This document shows, in pieces, positions 17,156 to 26,012 of a DNA stretch of 64,000 nt. Both the position numbers and the translations under genes were made by a program. Numbering within the stretch: position 1 is the first letter of the stretch; every line of letters begins with the position of its first letter. The notes under the pieces are model-generated. The model ran no database searches and was not told the origin of the DNA. It saw nothing but the letters and a program-made list of their open reading frames with translations. Origin of the DNA: Paracoccus albus (GTDB lineage Bacteria > Pseudomonadota > Alphaproteobacteria > Rhodobacterales > Rhodobacteraceae); the NCBI RefSeq assembly GCF_027913035.1, contig NZ_CP115775.1, positions 2,254,501-2,318,500 of the forward strand, read 5' to 3'.

Positions 17156-18015
17156 TGGGCATTTCACTTCAGGACTATCTGGCAGGAAAACCCACCGAAC
17201 TGGCCACCGGCCCGATCGCAATCATCATTTGCGAGGATCAGACCGAGGTCGCGTCGACCCTGCGCCATGCCGAATATGCCGGCTTTCGGCTTGTGCTGGC
17301 GCTGTCGCCAGAGCCGCTGCCGCATGGCTTCACGACACCCAACACCCGCAATCTTATCTTCGACGCCCGGCGCTCTGACGCGCATGTCCGGGCTGTCAAT
17401 CAGATCAATGAGGCCGTCAAGCCAGGCACATGGCTATATTACGGCTACAACGCAGAATATCTGTTCTTTCCCTTCTCGGAATCGCGTCGGGTCGGAGAGA
17501 TGCTGACCTTCCACACCGAAGAGCGGCGCGCCTCGATGCTGACTTATGTCGTCGATCTGTATGCGCCCGATCTGACCACGCACCCGAACGCGGTCGATCT
17601 TGATGACGCAATGTTCGACCAGACCGGCTATTACGCACTTGGCAGAAAAAACGCGCAGGGCGACTATCTGGAACGCCAGCTGGACTTTCACGGCGGTCTG
17701 CGGTGGCGCTATGAGGAACATATCCCCGAAAACCGCCGACGCATCGACCGGATCGCGTTGTTCCGGGCCAAGCCGGGCTTGACCCTGCATGTTGATCATC
17801 GCTTCGACGATGAGGAATATAACACCTATTCCTGCCCCTGGCATCATAACCTTACCGCCGCTGTCGCATCGTTCCGGGTGGCGAAGGCGCTTGCCTGCAA
17901 CCCTGGCTCTCGCGATGAGATCACCGATTTCCGCTGGCGGAACTCAACCCCGTTCGAATGGAGCGCACAGCAGCTTATGGATCTGGGCCTGATGGAGCCG
18001 GGTCAGTGGTTCTGA
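17155..18015 (+). CDS. Uncharacterised protein, possible family 2-like glycosyltransferase relative
   Basis: A 286-residue protein without signal peptide or membrane segment. The N-terminal strand-helix-strand (GPIAIIICEDQTEVASTLRH, then AGFRLVLALSPEPLP) resembles the nucleotide-binding start of some bacterial GT2-like proteins. The later segments WLYYGYNAEYLFFPF, MLTYVVDLYA and RIDRIALFRAKPG recall the core of that group, where an acidic DxD-type metal site normally sits. No clear DxD is visible here, so activity is doubtful. It is coupled to the anchored acidic protein just upstream. This assignment is weak pattern recognition, not an established match. Confidence 0.6.
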   Translation: MGISLQDYLAGKPTELATGPIAIIICEDQTEVASTLRHAEYAGFRLVLALSPEPLPHGFTTPNTRNLIFDARRSDAHVRAVNQINEAVKPGTWLYYGYNAEYLFFPFSESRRVGEMLTFHTEERRASMLTYVVDLYAPDLTTHPNAVDLDDAMFDQTGYYALGRKNAQGDYLERQLDFHGGLRWRYEEHIPENRRRIDRIALFRAKPGLTLHVDHRFDDEEYNTYSCPWHHNLTAAVASFRVAKALACNPGSRDEITDFRWRNSTPFEWSAQQLMDLGLMEPGQWF

Positions 18016-18101
18016 GCCTGTGCTTGCGTGGACGCATCGGCAGGTGATAGACGTCGCGTCAATGTGAAAACCACCGCCCCGACAGGAAAGTGTGACCAGG
18101 C

Positions 18102-18611
18102 ATGGCAATGCAGAAGACACAGTTCGACAAAGACGACCTTTTGGCCTGCGCGCGCGGCGAACTTTTTGGTCCCGGCAATGCGCAACTGCCAGAGCCGCCG
18201 ATGCTGATGATGGACCGCATCACCGATGTCTCCGAAGACGGCGGCGCGCATGGCAAGGGCCACATCACAGCCGAATTCGAGATTCGTCCGGACCTGTGGT
18301 TCTTTGAGTGCCATTTTCCCGGCAACCCGATCATGCCCGGCTGCCTTGGCCTTGACGGGCTGTGGCAGCTGACCGGTTTCAACCTTGGCTGGCGCGGCTG
18401 GAAGGGGCGCGGCTATGCCCTGGGCGTTGGCGAGGTCAAGCTGACCGGCATGGTCCGTCCGGACCGCAAGCTGCTGACCTACAAGGTCGACTTTACCAAG
18501 GCCGTACAGACCCGTCGCCTGACGATGGGCGTGGCCGACGGCACCGTCGAAGCTGACGGAGAGGTCATCTATCAGGTCAAGGATATGAAGGTCGCGCTAT
18601 CAGAAAGCTGA
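18102..18611 (+). CDS. fabA: 3-hydroxydecanoyl-ACP dehydratase/isomerase
   Basis: FabA dehydrates 3-hydroxyacyl-ACP and isomerises trans-2- to cis-3-decenoyl-ACP, the branch point to unsaturated fatty acids. The 169-residue protein is a hot-dog fold with [25 protein letters not shown] active-site residues: His71 on one strand and Asp85 on the central helix, matching E. coli His70 and Asp84. It is followed by fabB and fabI on the same strand. A GC-rich hairpin element lies between fabA and fabB, so expression may be partly uncoupled. Confidence 0.96.
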   Translation: MAMQKTQFDKDDLLACARGELFGPGNAQLPEPPMLMMDRITDVSEDGGAHGKGHITAEFEIRPDLWFFECHFPGNPIMPGCLGLDGLWQLTGFNLGWRGWKGRGYALGVGEVKLTGMVRPDRKLLTYKVDFTKAVQTRRLTMGVADGTVEADGEVIYQVKDMKVALSES

Positions 18612-18628
18612 GCGCGGCTGTATCGCCC

Positions 18629-18672
18629 GCGGGGGCGCTGCCCCCGCACCCCCGAGGTATTTCAGCACCAAA
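18629..18672. repeat. GC hairpin plus conserved 20-base tail, copy 1
   Basis: A perfect eight-base-pair stem (GCGGGGGC / GCCCCCGC, 18629-18647) is followed by a segment (18650-18669) whose reverse complement, GGTGCTGAAATACCTCGGGG, is identical to 37238-37257. Both copies sit right after a gene end, so a terminator-like role is likely. Confidence 0.7.
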
Positions 18673-18779
18673 GAACGAAAAAGCTGCGACCTTCTGCGGG
18701 GTTGTGCGCTTCATGGTGCGCGATTAACTTTGGGACAAACGGGGATTCCCCCTTTGAACGAACGGGAAGAGGAGCGTGC

Positions 18780-20009
18780 ATGCGCCGCGTCGTCATCACC
18801 GGGCTGGGTATCGTCTCGCCCATCGGAAACAATGCGTCAGAGGTGACCGAAAGCCTGAAAGCGGGCAAATCGGGCATCGTGTTTGCGCCTGAATATGCTG
18901 AACATGGCTTCCGCAGCCAAGTCCACGGAATGCCGCAAATCAAGCTTGAAGACCACATCGACAAGCGCAACCTGCGCTTCATGGGTCCCGGTGCGGCATA
19001 TAATTTTATCGCAATGGAACAGGCCATTGCCGATTCCGGGCTGGAAGAAAGCGACGTCTCCAACCCGCGATCCGGCCTGATCATGGGTTCGGGTGGTCCA
19101 TCCACCAGCAATTTCTTCGATGCGCATCAGATCGTTATCGAGAAGGGTTCACCCAAGCGAATGGGGCCGTTCATGGTCACGCGCTGTATGTCCTCGACCA
19201 ATTCGGCCTGTCTGGCCACGCCGTTCAAGATCAAGGGCGTGAATTACTCGATCACCTCGGCCTGTTCGACGAGCGCCCATTGCATCGGCAATGGCGTCGA
19301 GCAGATCCAGATGGGCAAGCAGGATATCGTCTTTGCAGGTGGCGGCGAAGAGTTGGACTGGACACTGTCCTGTCTGTTCGACGCGATGGGTGCGATGTCG
19401 TCGAAATACAACGATACGCCAGAAACGGCATCCCGGCCCTATGACGTGAGCCGCGACGGCTTTGTCATCGCTGGCGGCGGCGGTGTCGTGGTTCTGGAAG
19501 AGCTGGAGCATGCGCGGGCCCGCGGCGCCAAGATCTATGCCGAAGTCACCGGATATGGCGCGACCTCGGACGGCTATGACATGGTCGCACCTTCGGGCGA
19601 AGGGGGCGAGCGGTCGATGCGCGTGGCTCTGGCAACGCTGCCGGAAGATCGCAAGATCAGCTATATCAACTCTCACGGGACCTCGACCCCGGTTGGCGAT
19701 ATCGGTGAGGTGAAGGCGATCCGGCGCGTCTTTGGTGAGGGCTCGACGCCGCCGATTGCCTCGACCAAATCGCTGACCGGCCACTCGCTTGGCGCGACGG
19801 GCGTGCATGAGGCGATCTATTCGTTGCTGATGATGCAGAATGGCTTCATCGCCGCATCGGCGAATGTCGCTGAGCTTGACCCCGAGCTGAAACCAGAGGA
19901 AATCGCGACGACCCGCGTCGACAATGTCGAATTCGACTCGGTCCTGTCCAACAGCTTTGGCTTTGGCGGTACCAACGCGACGCTGGTGATGTCGAAATTC
20001 CTGGAGTGA
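18780..20009 (+). CDS. fabB: 3-oxoacyl-ACP synthase I
   Basis: FabB elongates acyl-ACP by condensation with malonyl-ACP and is needed for unsaturated fatty acids. The 409-residue thiolase-fold enzyme has the catalytic Cys162 in [13 protein letters not shown] and the histidines His299 ([11 protein letters not shown]) and His335 ([10 protein letters not shown], with Lys330). The start at 18780 ([10 protein letters not shown]) has GAGGAG upstream. A longer in-frame start adds 26 unconserved residues. It lies seven bases before fabI and belongs with fabA. Confidence 0.97.
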   Translation: MRRVVITGLGIVSPIGNNASEVTESLKAGKSGIVFAPEYAEHGFRSQVHGMPQIKLEDHIDKRNLRFMGPGAAYNFIAMEQAIADSGLEESDVSNPRSGLIMGSGGPSTSNFFDAHQIVIEKGSPKRMGPFMVTRCMSSTNSACLATPFKIKGVNYSITSACSTSAHCIGNGVEQIQMGKQDIVFAGGGEELDWTLSCLFDAMGAMSSKYNDTPETASRPYDVSRDGFVIAGGGGVVVLEELEHARARGAKIYAEVTGYGATSDGYDMVAPSGEGGERSMRVALATLPEDRKISYINSHGTSTPVGDIGEVKAIRRVFGEGSTPPIASTKSLTGHSLGATGVHEAIYSLLMMQNGFIAASANVAELDPELKPEEIATTRVDNVEFDSVLSNSFGFGGTNATLVMSKFLE

Positions 20010-20016
20010 TTTTAGC

Positions 20017-20805
20017 ATGGGCGATCTTCTGAAGGGCAAACGCGGTCTGGTCATGGGGGTCGCCAATGACCGATCCATTGCCTGGGGGATCGCCAAGGCA
20101 CTGGCAGATGAAGGGGCGCAACTGGCCTTTTCCTATCAGGGCGACATGTTCGCGGGCCGCGTTAAGCCATTGGCGGAATCGGTGGGCTCAGACCTTCTGA
20201 TCGACGTCGATGTAACGGACGATGCCAGCCTGGACGCGGCATTCGCGCAGATCACGGAACGCTGGGGCAAGCTGGACTTTCTGGTCCATGCCATCGCCTT
20301 CAGCAACAAGGACGAGCTGACTGGCCGGTTCATGGATACCAGCCGTTCCAATTTCAAACATTCGCTGGATATATCCTGCTACTCGCTGATCGAGGTCGCC
20401 CGGCGCGCCCACCCGCTGATGAGCGAAGGTAGCTCGATCATCACATTGACCTATGGCGGCTCGAACAGGGTAACGCCGTTCTATAATGTCATGGGCGTGG
20501 CAAAGGCAGCGCTTGAAGCCTCGGTACGTTATCTGGCCAATGATCTCGGCCCTGACGGGATCCGGGTGAATGCAATCAGCCCCGGCCCGATGAAAACGCT
20601 GGCCGGCGCTGCCATCGGCGGGGCACGGAAGACCTATCGCCACACCGCCGCCAATTCGCCCATGCGCGCCAATGCGACGCTGGAGGCGATCGGCGGCACG
20701 GCTGTCTGGTTGACCAGCGACTGGGCCAGTGCCACTACGGGCGAGATCATCATGGTCGATGGCGGCTATCATGTGCTGGGCATGCCCCAGAGCGAGAACC
20801 TGTGA
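20017..20805 (+). CDS. fabI: Enoyl-ACP reductase (NADH)
   Basis: FabI reduces trans-2-enoyl-ACP in the last step of each elongation cycle and is the triclosan and diazaborine target. The 262-residue SDR protein has the atypical cofactor loop MGVANDRSIAWGIA, the inner Tyr in TLTYGGSN, and the catalytic Tyr-x6-Lys in FYNVMGVAKAALE, then ISPGPMKTLAGAAI (substrate loop) and GEIIMVDGGYHV. It directly follows fabB by seven bases. The classic FabI form is present rather than FabK, FabL or FabV. Confidence 0.97.
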   Translation: MGDLLKGKRGLVMGVANDRSIAWGIAKALADEGAQLAFSYQGDMFAGRVKPLAESVGSDLLIDVDVTDDASLDAAFAQITERWGKLDFLVHAIAFSNKDELTGRFMDTSRSNFKHSLDISCYSLIEVARRAHPLMSEGSSIITLTYGGSNRVTPFYNVMGVAKAALEASVRYLANDLGPDGIRVNAISPGPMKTLAGAAIGGARKTYRHTAANSPMRANATLEAIGGTAVWLTSDWASATTGEIIMVDGGYHVLGMPQSENL

Positions 20806-20818
20806 CCACGAGGCGCAT

Positions 20819-21679
20819 ATGACGCAGTTCTTCACGGCCGAAGACGGCGCGAAGCTGGCCTATTCGGATGAGGGCGAAGGACTGCCGGTCCTGTGCCTTG
20901 CCGGGCTGACGCGGAACATGGCCGATTTCGACTATGTCGCGCCGCATCTGCCAGGCGTTCGCATGATCCGCATGGATTATCGCGGGCGTGGCCAGTCGGA
21001 TCACACCGGTGCCGACACCTATACCGTCCCGCAAGAGGGCAAGGACGCGCTTGCTTTGCTGAATTATCTGGGCATCGACAAGGCAGCGGTGCTTGGGACA
21101 TCTCGGGGCGGGCTGATCGGGTTGCTGCTTGCAGCTGTGGCCAAGGACCGACTGCGGGGGCTGTGCCTGAACGATGTCGGCCCGGTGATCGAACGCGCGG
21201 GGCTGGAGCGGATCTTCGACTATGTCGGCCGGAACCCGGCCTCGAAAACGCATGAGGAACTTGCCGCCAAGCTGCCAGCCAACATGCCCGGCTTCGCCAA
21301 TGTCCCCGAGGGCCGCTGGCTGGCGGATGCGCAAAAGCATTATGACGAAACGCCGGACGGGTTGCGCATCAAATACGACCCTGCCCTGCGAGAAGCGTTT
21401 CTGGCGGCGTTTGAGGGAGAGGCCCCGGACCTCTGGCCGCTATGGGAAGCGACGGCAGGACTGCCGGTGGCCGTGATCCGTGGGGCGAATTCGGATTTGC
21501 TGGGGCGCGAGGCGTTTGCCGAGATGCAGCGACGGCGGCCCGACGGGATTTATGCTGAGGTGCCGGATCGGGCGCATGTGCCGTGGCTGGATGAGGCCGA
21601 AAGTTTGGGTGCTGTCCGACGGTGGATCGAAGCCGTCAAGACAGCACCAGTCATACGCGCAGCGCATAGTTCAGAATAG
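20819..21679 (+). CDS. Alpha/beta hydrolase
   Basis: A 286-residue alpha/beta-fold hydrolase with nucleophile elbow GTSRGG (Ser95), oxyanion region CLAGLTRN, MDYRGRGQSD and a late His in DRAHVPWLDEAES. The acid is probably in GANSDLLG. The start at 20819 (MTQFFTAEDG) lies 13 bases after fabI, so it is probably cotranscribed with the fatty-acid genes, though its substrate need not be a lipid. An upstream in-frame ATG inside fabI adds 30 residues and is unlikely. Confidence 0.88.
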   Translation: MTQFFTAEDGAKLAYSDEGEGLPVLCLAGLTRNMADFDYVAPHLPGVRMIRMDYRGRGQSDHTGADTYTVPQEGKDALALLNYLGIDKAAVLGTSRGGLIGLLLAAVAKDRLRGLCLNDVGPVIERAGLERIFDYVGRNPASKTHEELAAKLPANMPGFANVPEGRWLADAQKHYDETPDGLRIKYDPALREAFLAAFEGEAPDLWPLWEATAGLPVAVIRGANSDLLGREAFAEMQRRRPDGIYAEVPDRAHVPWLDEAESLGAVRRWIEAVKTAPVIRAAHSSE

Positions 21680-21689
21680 GCAATCGCGC

Positions 21690-22688
21690 TTATTCGGAAA
21701 CGGTAATGGTTTTTGTACCGGACATAATCTCGCTATTATTGCGGATGACCGCGACTTCTACCCGGTAATCCCCCGGAAGCGGTTGTCCCGGCCTGCCCGC
21801 GTAGAAAGTGAAGTCGGCCTTTTGGCGATCCTGCGGCTTGCTTTCACCTTCCGAAAATAAGGTGCCATCGGGTGCAACAATGGAAATCGACAGGATGTCA
21901 GCGGGTTTGAGATTTATCACCCAGACCCAACCAACGATGCCCGGACTCGTTGTCCGCGGCTCTTCCGGGGCACCTTCAACTGTAAGTCGGTCATAGTCAA
22001 GCGGCGCGCCCGCGAGGCCGAAATCTATGATCTGGACGTCATTCGTCGACAGCTGCGATCGTAATTTCTCTTCGAAAAGTGATGCATCGCTGTCGCCCTC
22101 AGCATCACACCCCCGCGTGAGATTTCGACCTGAGAACGGGTCAACTTCTGACCCGTCGCGGCGAACCGTAAGATGTACATGCGGGAACTGGGCCAAGCCC
22201 GATGCGCCAACAGAACCAAGCCTGTCGCCCGCCTGCACCTTATCACCCGGCTGCACCGCAACACTTCCGCGCTTCATGTGACAATATTGTGTCTCCAGCC
22301 CGTTTCCGTGCCGCAGAACAACACCATTTCCACATTCCTTGTCGCGGACGGCGTCGCGGGTTTCTTCATCAATCACAAGCCGATCAGGTTCACCATCGCG
22401 GACTGCTAGCACCACACCCTCTGCCGCAGCGACGACAGCGACATTTCGGGCCAATTCATTTAACGAGCGCAGCCGGATATCCAGCCCTTTATGGCCGTCA
22501 TAGCTTGCTTTCCCGCAAAAGGGATCCTGCGCCCCTTCGCTGGGGTCCATGTCCGGGAACTGCTGGACGAAGCAATCCTGACCAATCTGACAGTCAATCG
22601 GAAGCTCTAGCTGTTGTGCGGCGAGGGGCGCTGTCCACGGAACAGAAAGGGCCATGACTAAAGCTGCAAGCTTATGAATTTTGATCAT
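21690..22688 (-). CDS. Secreted M23 (LytM-type) peptidase
   Basis: A 332-residue exported protein with a signal peptide (KLAALVMALSVPWTAPLAAQ) and a central M23/LytM domain. The zinc motif is GHKGLDIRL (HxxxD) and the second motif is FPHVHLTV (HxH), with VLRHGNGLETQYCHM between them. The residues appear complete, so it could cut peptidoglycan cross-bridges. A C-terminal beta-rich part of about 110 residues (GWVWVINLKPADILSISIVAPDG-type) looks like an accessory Ig-like domain. It converges on the alpha/beta hydrolase with ten bases between stops. Confidence 0.88.
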   Translation of the reverse strand: MIKIHKLAALVMALSVPWTAPLAAQQLELPIDCQIGQDCFVQQFPDMDPSEGAQDPFCGKASYDGHKGLDIRLRSLNELARNVAVVAAAEGVVLAVRDGEPDRLVIDEETRDAVRDKECGNGVVLRHGNGLETQYCHMKRGSVAVQPGDKVQAGDRLGSVGASGLAQFPHVHLTVRRDGSEVDPFSGRNLTRGCDAEGDSDASLFEEKLRSQLSTNDVQIIDFGLAGAPLDYDRLTVEGAPEEPRTTSPGIVGWVWVINLKPADILSISIVAPDGTLFSEGESKPQDRQKADFTFYAGRPGQPLPGDYRVEVAVIRNNSEIMSGTKTITVSE

Positions 22689-22783
22689 CGTCGCTCCTTA
22701 TCAGTGTCGTCTGCTTAACGGTGTTGAGGCCTCGATCTTAACCAGCAGATTCCGCCGAATTAATCACGTTGTCATGACAAGCT

Positions 22784-22829
22784 AAAAAAGTGCGGTTTGC
22801 GGCCGACGCAGAAGTCTGCTGACTTCCGC
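22784..22829 (-). terminator. Possible terminator downstream of folA
   Basis: On the minus strand a nine-base-pair stem with one G-T wobble (GCGGAAGTC / GACTTCTGC, 22808-22829, loop AGCA) lies about 28 bases after the folA stop, and a TTTTTT run follows about 18 bases later. The distant T-run makes it less than classical. Confidence 0.4.
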
Positions 22830-22856
22830 GGGAGGTGCCGAAAAACTTCTATGGCC

Positions 22857-23363
22857 TTAGTGCGGCCTAAGATCTTCGCTGTTTTTCCAATTTCTGATAA
22901 GCTCGCGGAACTCAAAGTGATGGCCCGAAGCGTTTTGTGCGATCCGCTGGCAGTCCAGCCAGTCGTCCGGCGCAAACTCCGGGAAAAACGCATCCGCATC
23001 GTCAATTACCGTATCGACCTCGGTGATCAGCAGGCGATCCGCGCGAGGCAGCAATTCGCGATAGATGCGCTCGCCCCCGATACCGTAGATGCGGGCATAT
23101 CCGGCGTCCTGTGCGGTCTGGATCGCGGTTTCGAGGTTCGGCACCGCATGGCCGGGCAGGTCCAGCGTCGAGGTGACGACGAGGTTCAGGCGGTCTTTCA
23201 GCGGCTTGTAGGGCAGGCTTTCCCATGTGCGGCGGCCCATGATGATCGCGCCGCCGAGGGTCTCACGCTTGAAAAAGGCCAGGTCCTCGGGGATGTGCCA
23301 GGGGATCTGGCCGTTCTTGCCGATGGCCCCGTTGCGGGCGCGGGCGACAATCAGGGTCAGCAT
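22857..23363 (-). CDS. folA: Dihydrofolate reductase
   Basis: DHFR regenerates tetrahydrofolate from the dihydrofolate produced by ThyA and is the trimethoprim target. The 168-residue protein shows LTLIVARARNGAIGKNGQIPW (substrate loop, shortened here in evidence), the catalytic acid in WHIPEDLAFFKRET, the NADPH loop IMGRRTWESL and GGERIYRELL. The ATG at 23363 overlaps the thyA TGA (TGATG). A GTG one codon upstream is the alternative. thyA-folA is a common coupled pair. Confidence 0.96.
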   Translation of the reverse strand: MLTLIVARARNGAIGKNGQIPWHIPEDLAFFKRETLGGAIIMGRRTWESLPYKPLKDRLNLVVTSTLDLPGHAVPNLETAIQTAQDAGYARIYGIGGERIYRELLPRADRLLITEVDTVIDDADAFFPEFAPDDWLDCQRIAQNASGHHFEFRELIRNWKNSEDLRPH

Positions 23364-24193
23364 CACACGGCCACCGGCGCCTTGATGCCGGGTGCTGGAT
23401 CGTAGTTCAGGAACTCGAAATCCTCAAAACGGAAATCGAACAGAGAGTCGACCCTTCGGGTCAGCCGCAGTTGCGGCAGCGGGCGGGGATCGCGCGACAG
23501 CTGCAGTTCAACCTGCTCCAGATGGTTCGAATAGATATGCGCATCGCCGATGGAATGGACGAAATCGCCGGGCTCATAGCCCGTCACCTCGGCCAGCATC
23601 ACAAGCAACAATGCGTATGACGCGATGTTGAACGGCACCCCAAGGAACATATCGGCAGAGCGCTGATAGAGCTGAAGGTGCATCTTGCGACCAATGATAC
23701 GCACCTGCCACAGGGTGTGGCACGGCGGCAGTGCCATCTTTGGCACATCGCCCGGATTCCAGGCCGATACGATCAGGCGGCGACTGTCCGGCGTGTTACG
23801 GATCGCATCAAGCAGATCGGCAATCTGGTCCACTTCGCCCAGCAGAAGCCTAGGTTCCTGATCATCGGAGACGAGGCGGCTGGTCTTCGGGAAATGCCGC
23901 CACTGATGCCCATAGATCGGGCCCAGATCGCCGTCTTCGTCGGCCCATTCGTTCCAGATGCTGACGCCATTGTCTTGCAGGTATTTGACATTCGTATCGC
24001 CCGACAGAAACCACAGCAGTTCATGAATGATCGAGCGCAGGTGGAGCTTCTTCGTCGTGACCAGCGGAAAGCCCTCGGACAGGTCATAACGGCACTGCAT
24101 ACCGAAATAGGAAATCGTGCCTGTGCCGGTCCGGTCGGTCGAGACCGTTCCCTTATCGCGAACCAGCCGAAGTGCATCCAGATATTGACGCAT
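23363..24193 (-). CDS. thyA: Thymidylate synthase
   Basis: ThyA methylates dUMP to dTMP with methylene-tetrahydrofolate, producing dihydrofolate for FolA. The 276-residue start at 24193 ([15 protein letters not shown]) matches the family N-terminus and has GGAGG seven bases upstream. A longer frame would add 47 unconserved residues. Motifs are TDRTGTGT, the catalytic Cys in [29 protein letters not shown] and [12 protein letters not shown]. Having ThyA and FolA together fits the classical pathway rather than ThyX. Confidence 0.97.
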   Translation of the reverse strand: MRQYLDALRLVRDKGTVSTDRTGTGTISYFGMQCRYDLSEGFPLVTTKKLHLRSIIHELLWFLSGDTNVKYLQDNGVSIWNEWADEDGDLGPIYGHQWRHFPKTSRLVSDDQEPRLLLGEVDQIADLLDAIRNTPDSRRLIVSAWNPGDVPKMALPPCHTLWQVRIIGRKMHLQLYQRSADMFLGVPFNIASYALLLVMLAEVTGYEPGDFVHSIGDAHIYSNHLEQVELQLSRDPRPLPQLRLTRRVDSLFDFRFEDFEFLNYDPAPGIKAPVAV

Positions 24194-24332
24194 GGCACGC
24201 CTCCACTCGCATATGTCGATATATGCTCGATACCGTCCGTGGCTTGTCATCTCAAGCCGGGAATCCGATATTGCCCCCCGTCCCGCCCCGTGCAAAGTTC
24301 GCCCACGCAACGCCAAACGGAAGGACATTCCC

Positions 24333-24758
24333 ATGCCGCTACGCTATCTGCATACGATGGTCCGCGTGAAGGATCTTGAGAAATCCATGGAGTTTTACCG
24401 ACTGCTGGGGCTTGAAGAGACACGGCGGATCGAAAACGATCAGGGCCGTTTCACGCTTGTGTTCATGGCCCCTCCCGGTCAGGAAGAATGTCCGGTCGAG
24501 CTGACCTATAACTGGGACGGCGACGATGGGCTGCCGTCCGACAGCCGGCACTTCGGACATTTGGCTTATCGTGTCGATAATATCTATGACATGTGCCAGA
24601 AGCTGATGGATGCGGGCGTCACGATCAATCGTCCGCCGCGCGATGGCCACATGGCCTTTGTCCGCAGCCCCGACAACGTGTCGGTAGAATTGCTTCAGGA
24701 CGGACATCTTGAGCCGCAGGAGCCCTGGGCAAGCATGGAAAACACAGGTCACTGGTGA
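24333..24758 (+). CDS. gloA: Lactoylglutathione lyase (glyoxalase I)
   Basis: Glyoxalase I isomerises the methylglyoxal-glutathione hemithioacetal to S-lactoylglutathione. The 141-residue VOC-fold protein has two beta-alpha-beta-beta-beta modules with metal ligands His7 (YLHTMVRV), Glu56 (PVELTYNW), His76 (HFGHLAYRV) and Glu119 (SVELLQDG), the pattern of the E. coli nickel enzyme. The start at 24333 ([10 protein letters not shown]) fits the family. The longer in-frame start overlaps the thyA start on the other strand and is not credible. Confidence 0.93.
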   Translation: MPLRYLHTMVRVKDLEKSMEFYRLLGLEETRRIENDQGRFTLVFMAPPGQEECPVELTYNWDGDDGLPSDSRHFGHLAYRVDNIYDMCQKLMDAGVTINRPPRDGHMAFVRSPDNVSVELLQDGHLEPQEPWASMENTGHW

Positions 24759-24999
24759 TCCTCGCGGCCTGAAAAATGCGCAACCAATCGCCGAATGACG
24801 ATTTGCAGTCGCGATGGATGCCGCGAATCCAAAGCATAGCTGAAGCGGGATCGCCTTATCGGGCGATCCGGCATTATCTCTGCCTTTTCTGGCGGGCGCA
24901 GCTTACAGCTTAAGCCGCTGGTTGCGACCACTTACGCTTGCTGACTGCGCGCTCTAATGTCAGGGGTATTTTCACGATTGGCATGGGCCCGAACAGACC
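24759..24999. other. Intergenic region without a supported gene
   Basis: These 241 bases between gloA and the GT8 gene contain no convincing ORF, hairpin with T-run or RNA gene that I can see. They probably hold the GT8 promoter. Confidence 0.4.
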
Positions 25000-25971
25000 A
25001 TGAGCGAACGAGCAGAGTTCTCCGCAGGCTTTTCAGCACGCCATGATGTGGCGGTTGTCGTCGCTTGCGATGAAAATTACCTGCCCTACGCATCGGTCGC
25101 TGCGGCTCAGCTGGCACACCCGGAACGAAGCTATGACGTCCTGATTGGTGGGCCGCTGCCGCTGGAGCTTCCAGATTTTCTGCGGGTCCAGGGGATTGGC
25201 CATGTCGCCGCTGTCGATGCCACGATTGTTGATGCTCTGCCAACAGACGCGCGCCGCTCTGTCGCGACCTATATGGAGTTGTTCCTCGCCTCCGCCTTGC
25301 ATGGGCAATATCGCCGGATCTTGGTGCTCGACAGCGATGTCGTTTTCGAACGCGGTGATCCGGGGCGCCTGCTGCGTGCTGACATACTGGACCATGCGGT
25401 TGCTGCCGTGCGTGACAACCGGCAATGGCGCACACCGAACCGCAGGGTGAGAGAGTTCCGGCAGCTTGCCCTGCCTGCCGCGCCATATTTCAATGCTGGT
25501 GTCGTCATGATTGACACCGAAGCTTGGGCAGAGGCTGGGTTGACAGCGCGCGCCGCAGAGTTCGCAAGAACCAAGCTTGCGGGTCTCGGGCGCGATCAGG
25601 CGCTGATGAACGGTATGCTGCACGGTGACTGGGCCGAGATCTGCCCGCTTTGGAACTGGCAGTTTACATGGTCCTCGGCGCAACTGATGTCCATGGCGGA
25701 TCCTTGCATCGTCCACTTCATCGGCCCGAACAAACCGTGGCTGGACAGTGCCGATGGGATCGTGCCGATGCGCTTGCGGCAGGATTATGCACGAATCCTG
25801 CCGCAGTATTTCGCGGACGCAAAGCGCGGCTGCGGGCTGGATCGGCGGCACTGGCCTGCGAAAAGGACGCTCGGCAAGGCAATGTTCAAGCAGTGGCGGG
25901 CGGTTGGGCCTATGCTGGATTATCTGAATCGGTTCCCGGATGAGTACACCTTGCTTAGTCCTAAGCGCTGA
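25000..25971 (+). CDS. Family 8 glycosyltransferase
   Basis: A 323-residue GT8-type, retaining, GT-A-fold glycosyltransferase. It has AVVVACDENYLPYASVAA at the start, the metal-binding DxD in RILVLDSDVVFERGD, the acceptor-side YFNAGVVMIDTEAW, GRDQALMNGML and the C-terminal IVHFIGPNKPW (HxxGxxKPW, second metal and diphosphate site). All key residues look intact. It has no signal peptide. It stands alone rather than in a polysaccharide cluster, so the acceptor (LPS, EPS or other) is unknown. It converges on another glycosyltransferase. Confidence 0.9.
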   Translation: MSERAEFSAGFSARHDVAVVVACDENYLPYASVAAAQLAHPERSYDVLIGGPLPLELPDFLRVQGIGHVAAVDATIVDALPTDARRSVATYMELFLASALHGQYRRILVLDSDVVFERGDPGRLLRADILDHAVAAVRDNRQWRTPNRRVREFRQLALPAAPYFNAGVVMIDTEAWAEAGLTARAAEFARTKLAGLGRDQALMNGMLHGDWAEICPLWNWQFTWSSAQLMSMADPCIVHFIGPNKPWLDSADGIVPMRLRQDYARILPQYFADAKRGCGLDRRHWPAKRTLGKAMFKQWRAVGPMLDYLNRFPDEYTLLSPKR

Positions 25972-26012
25972 TCCCGCTCCCGACCGACACTAAGCGGTTG
26001 GCCTAACGTGGC

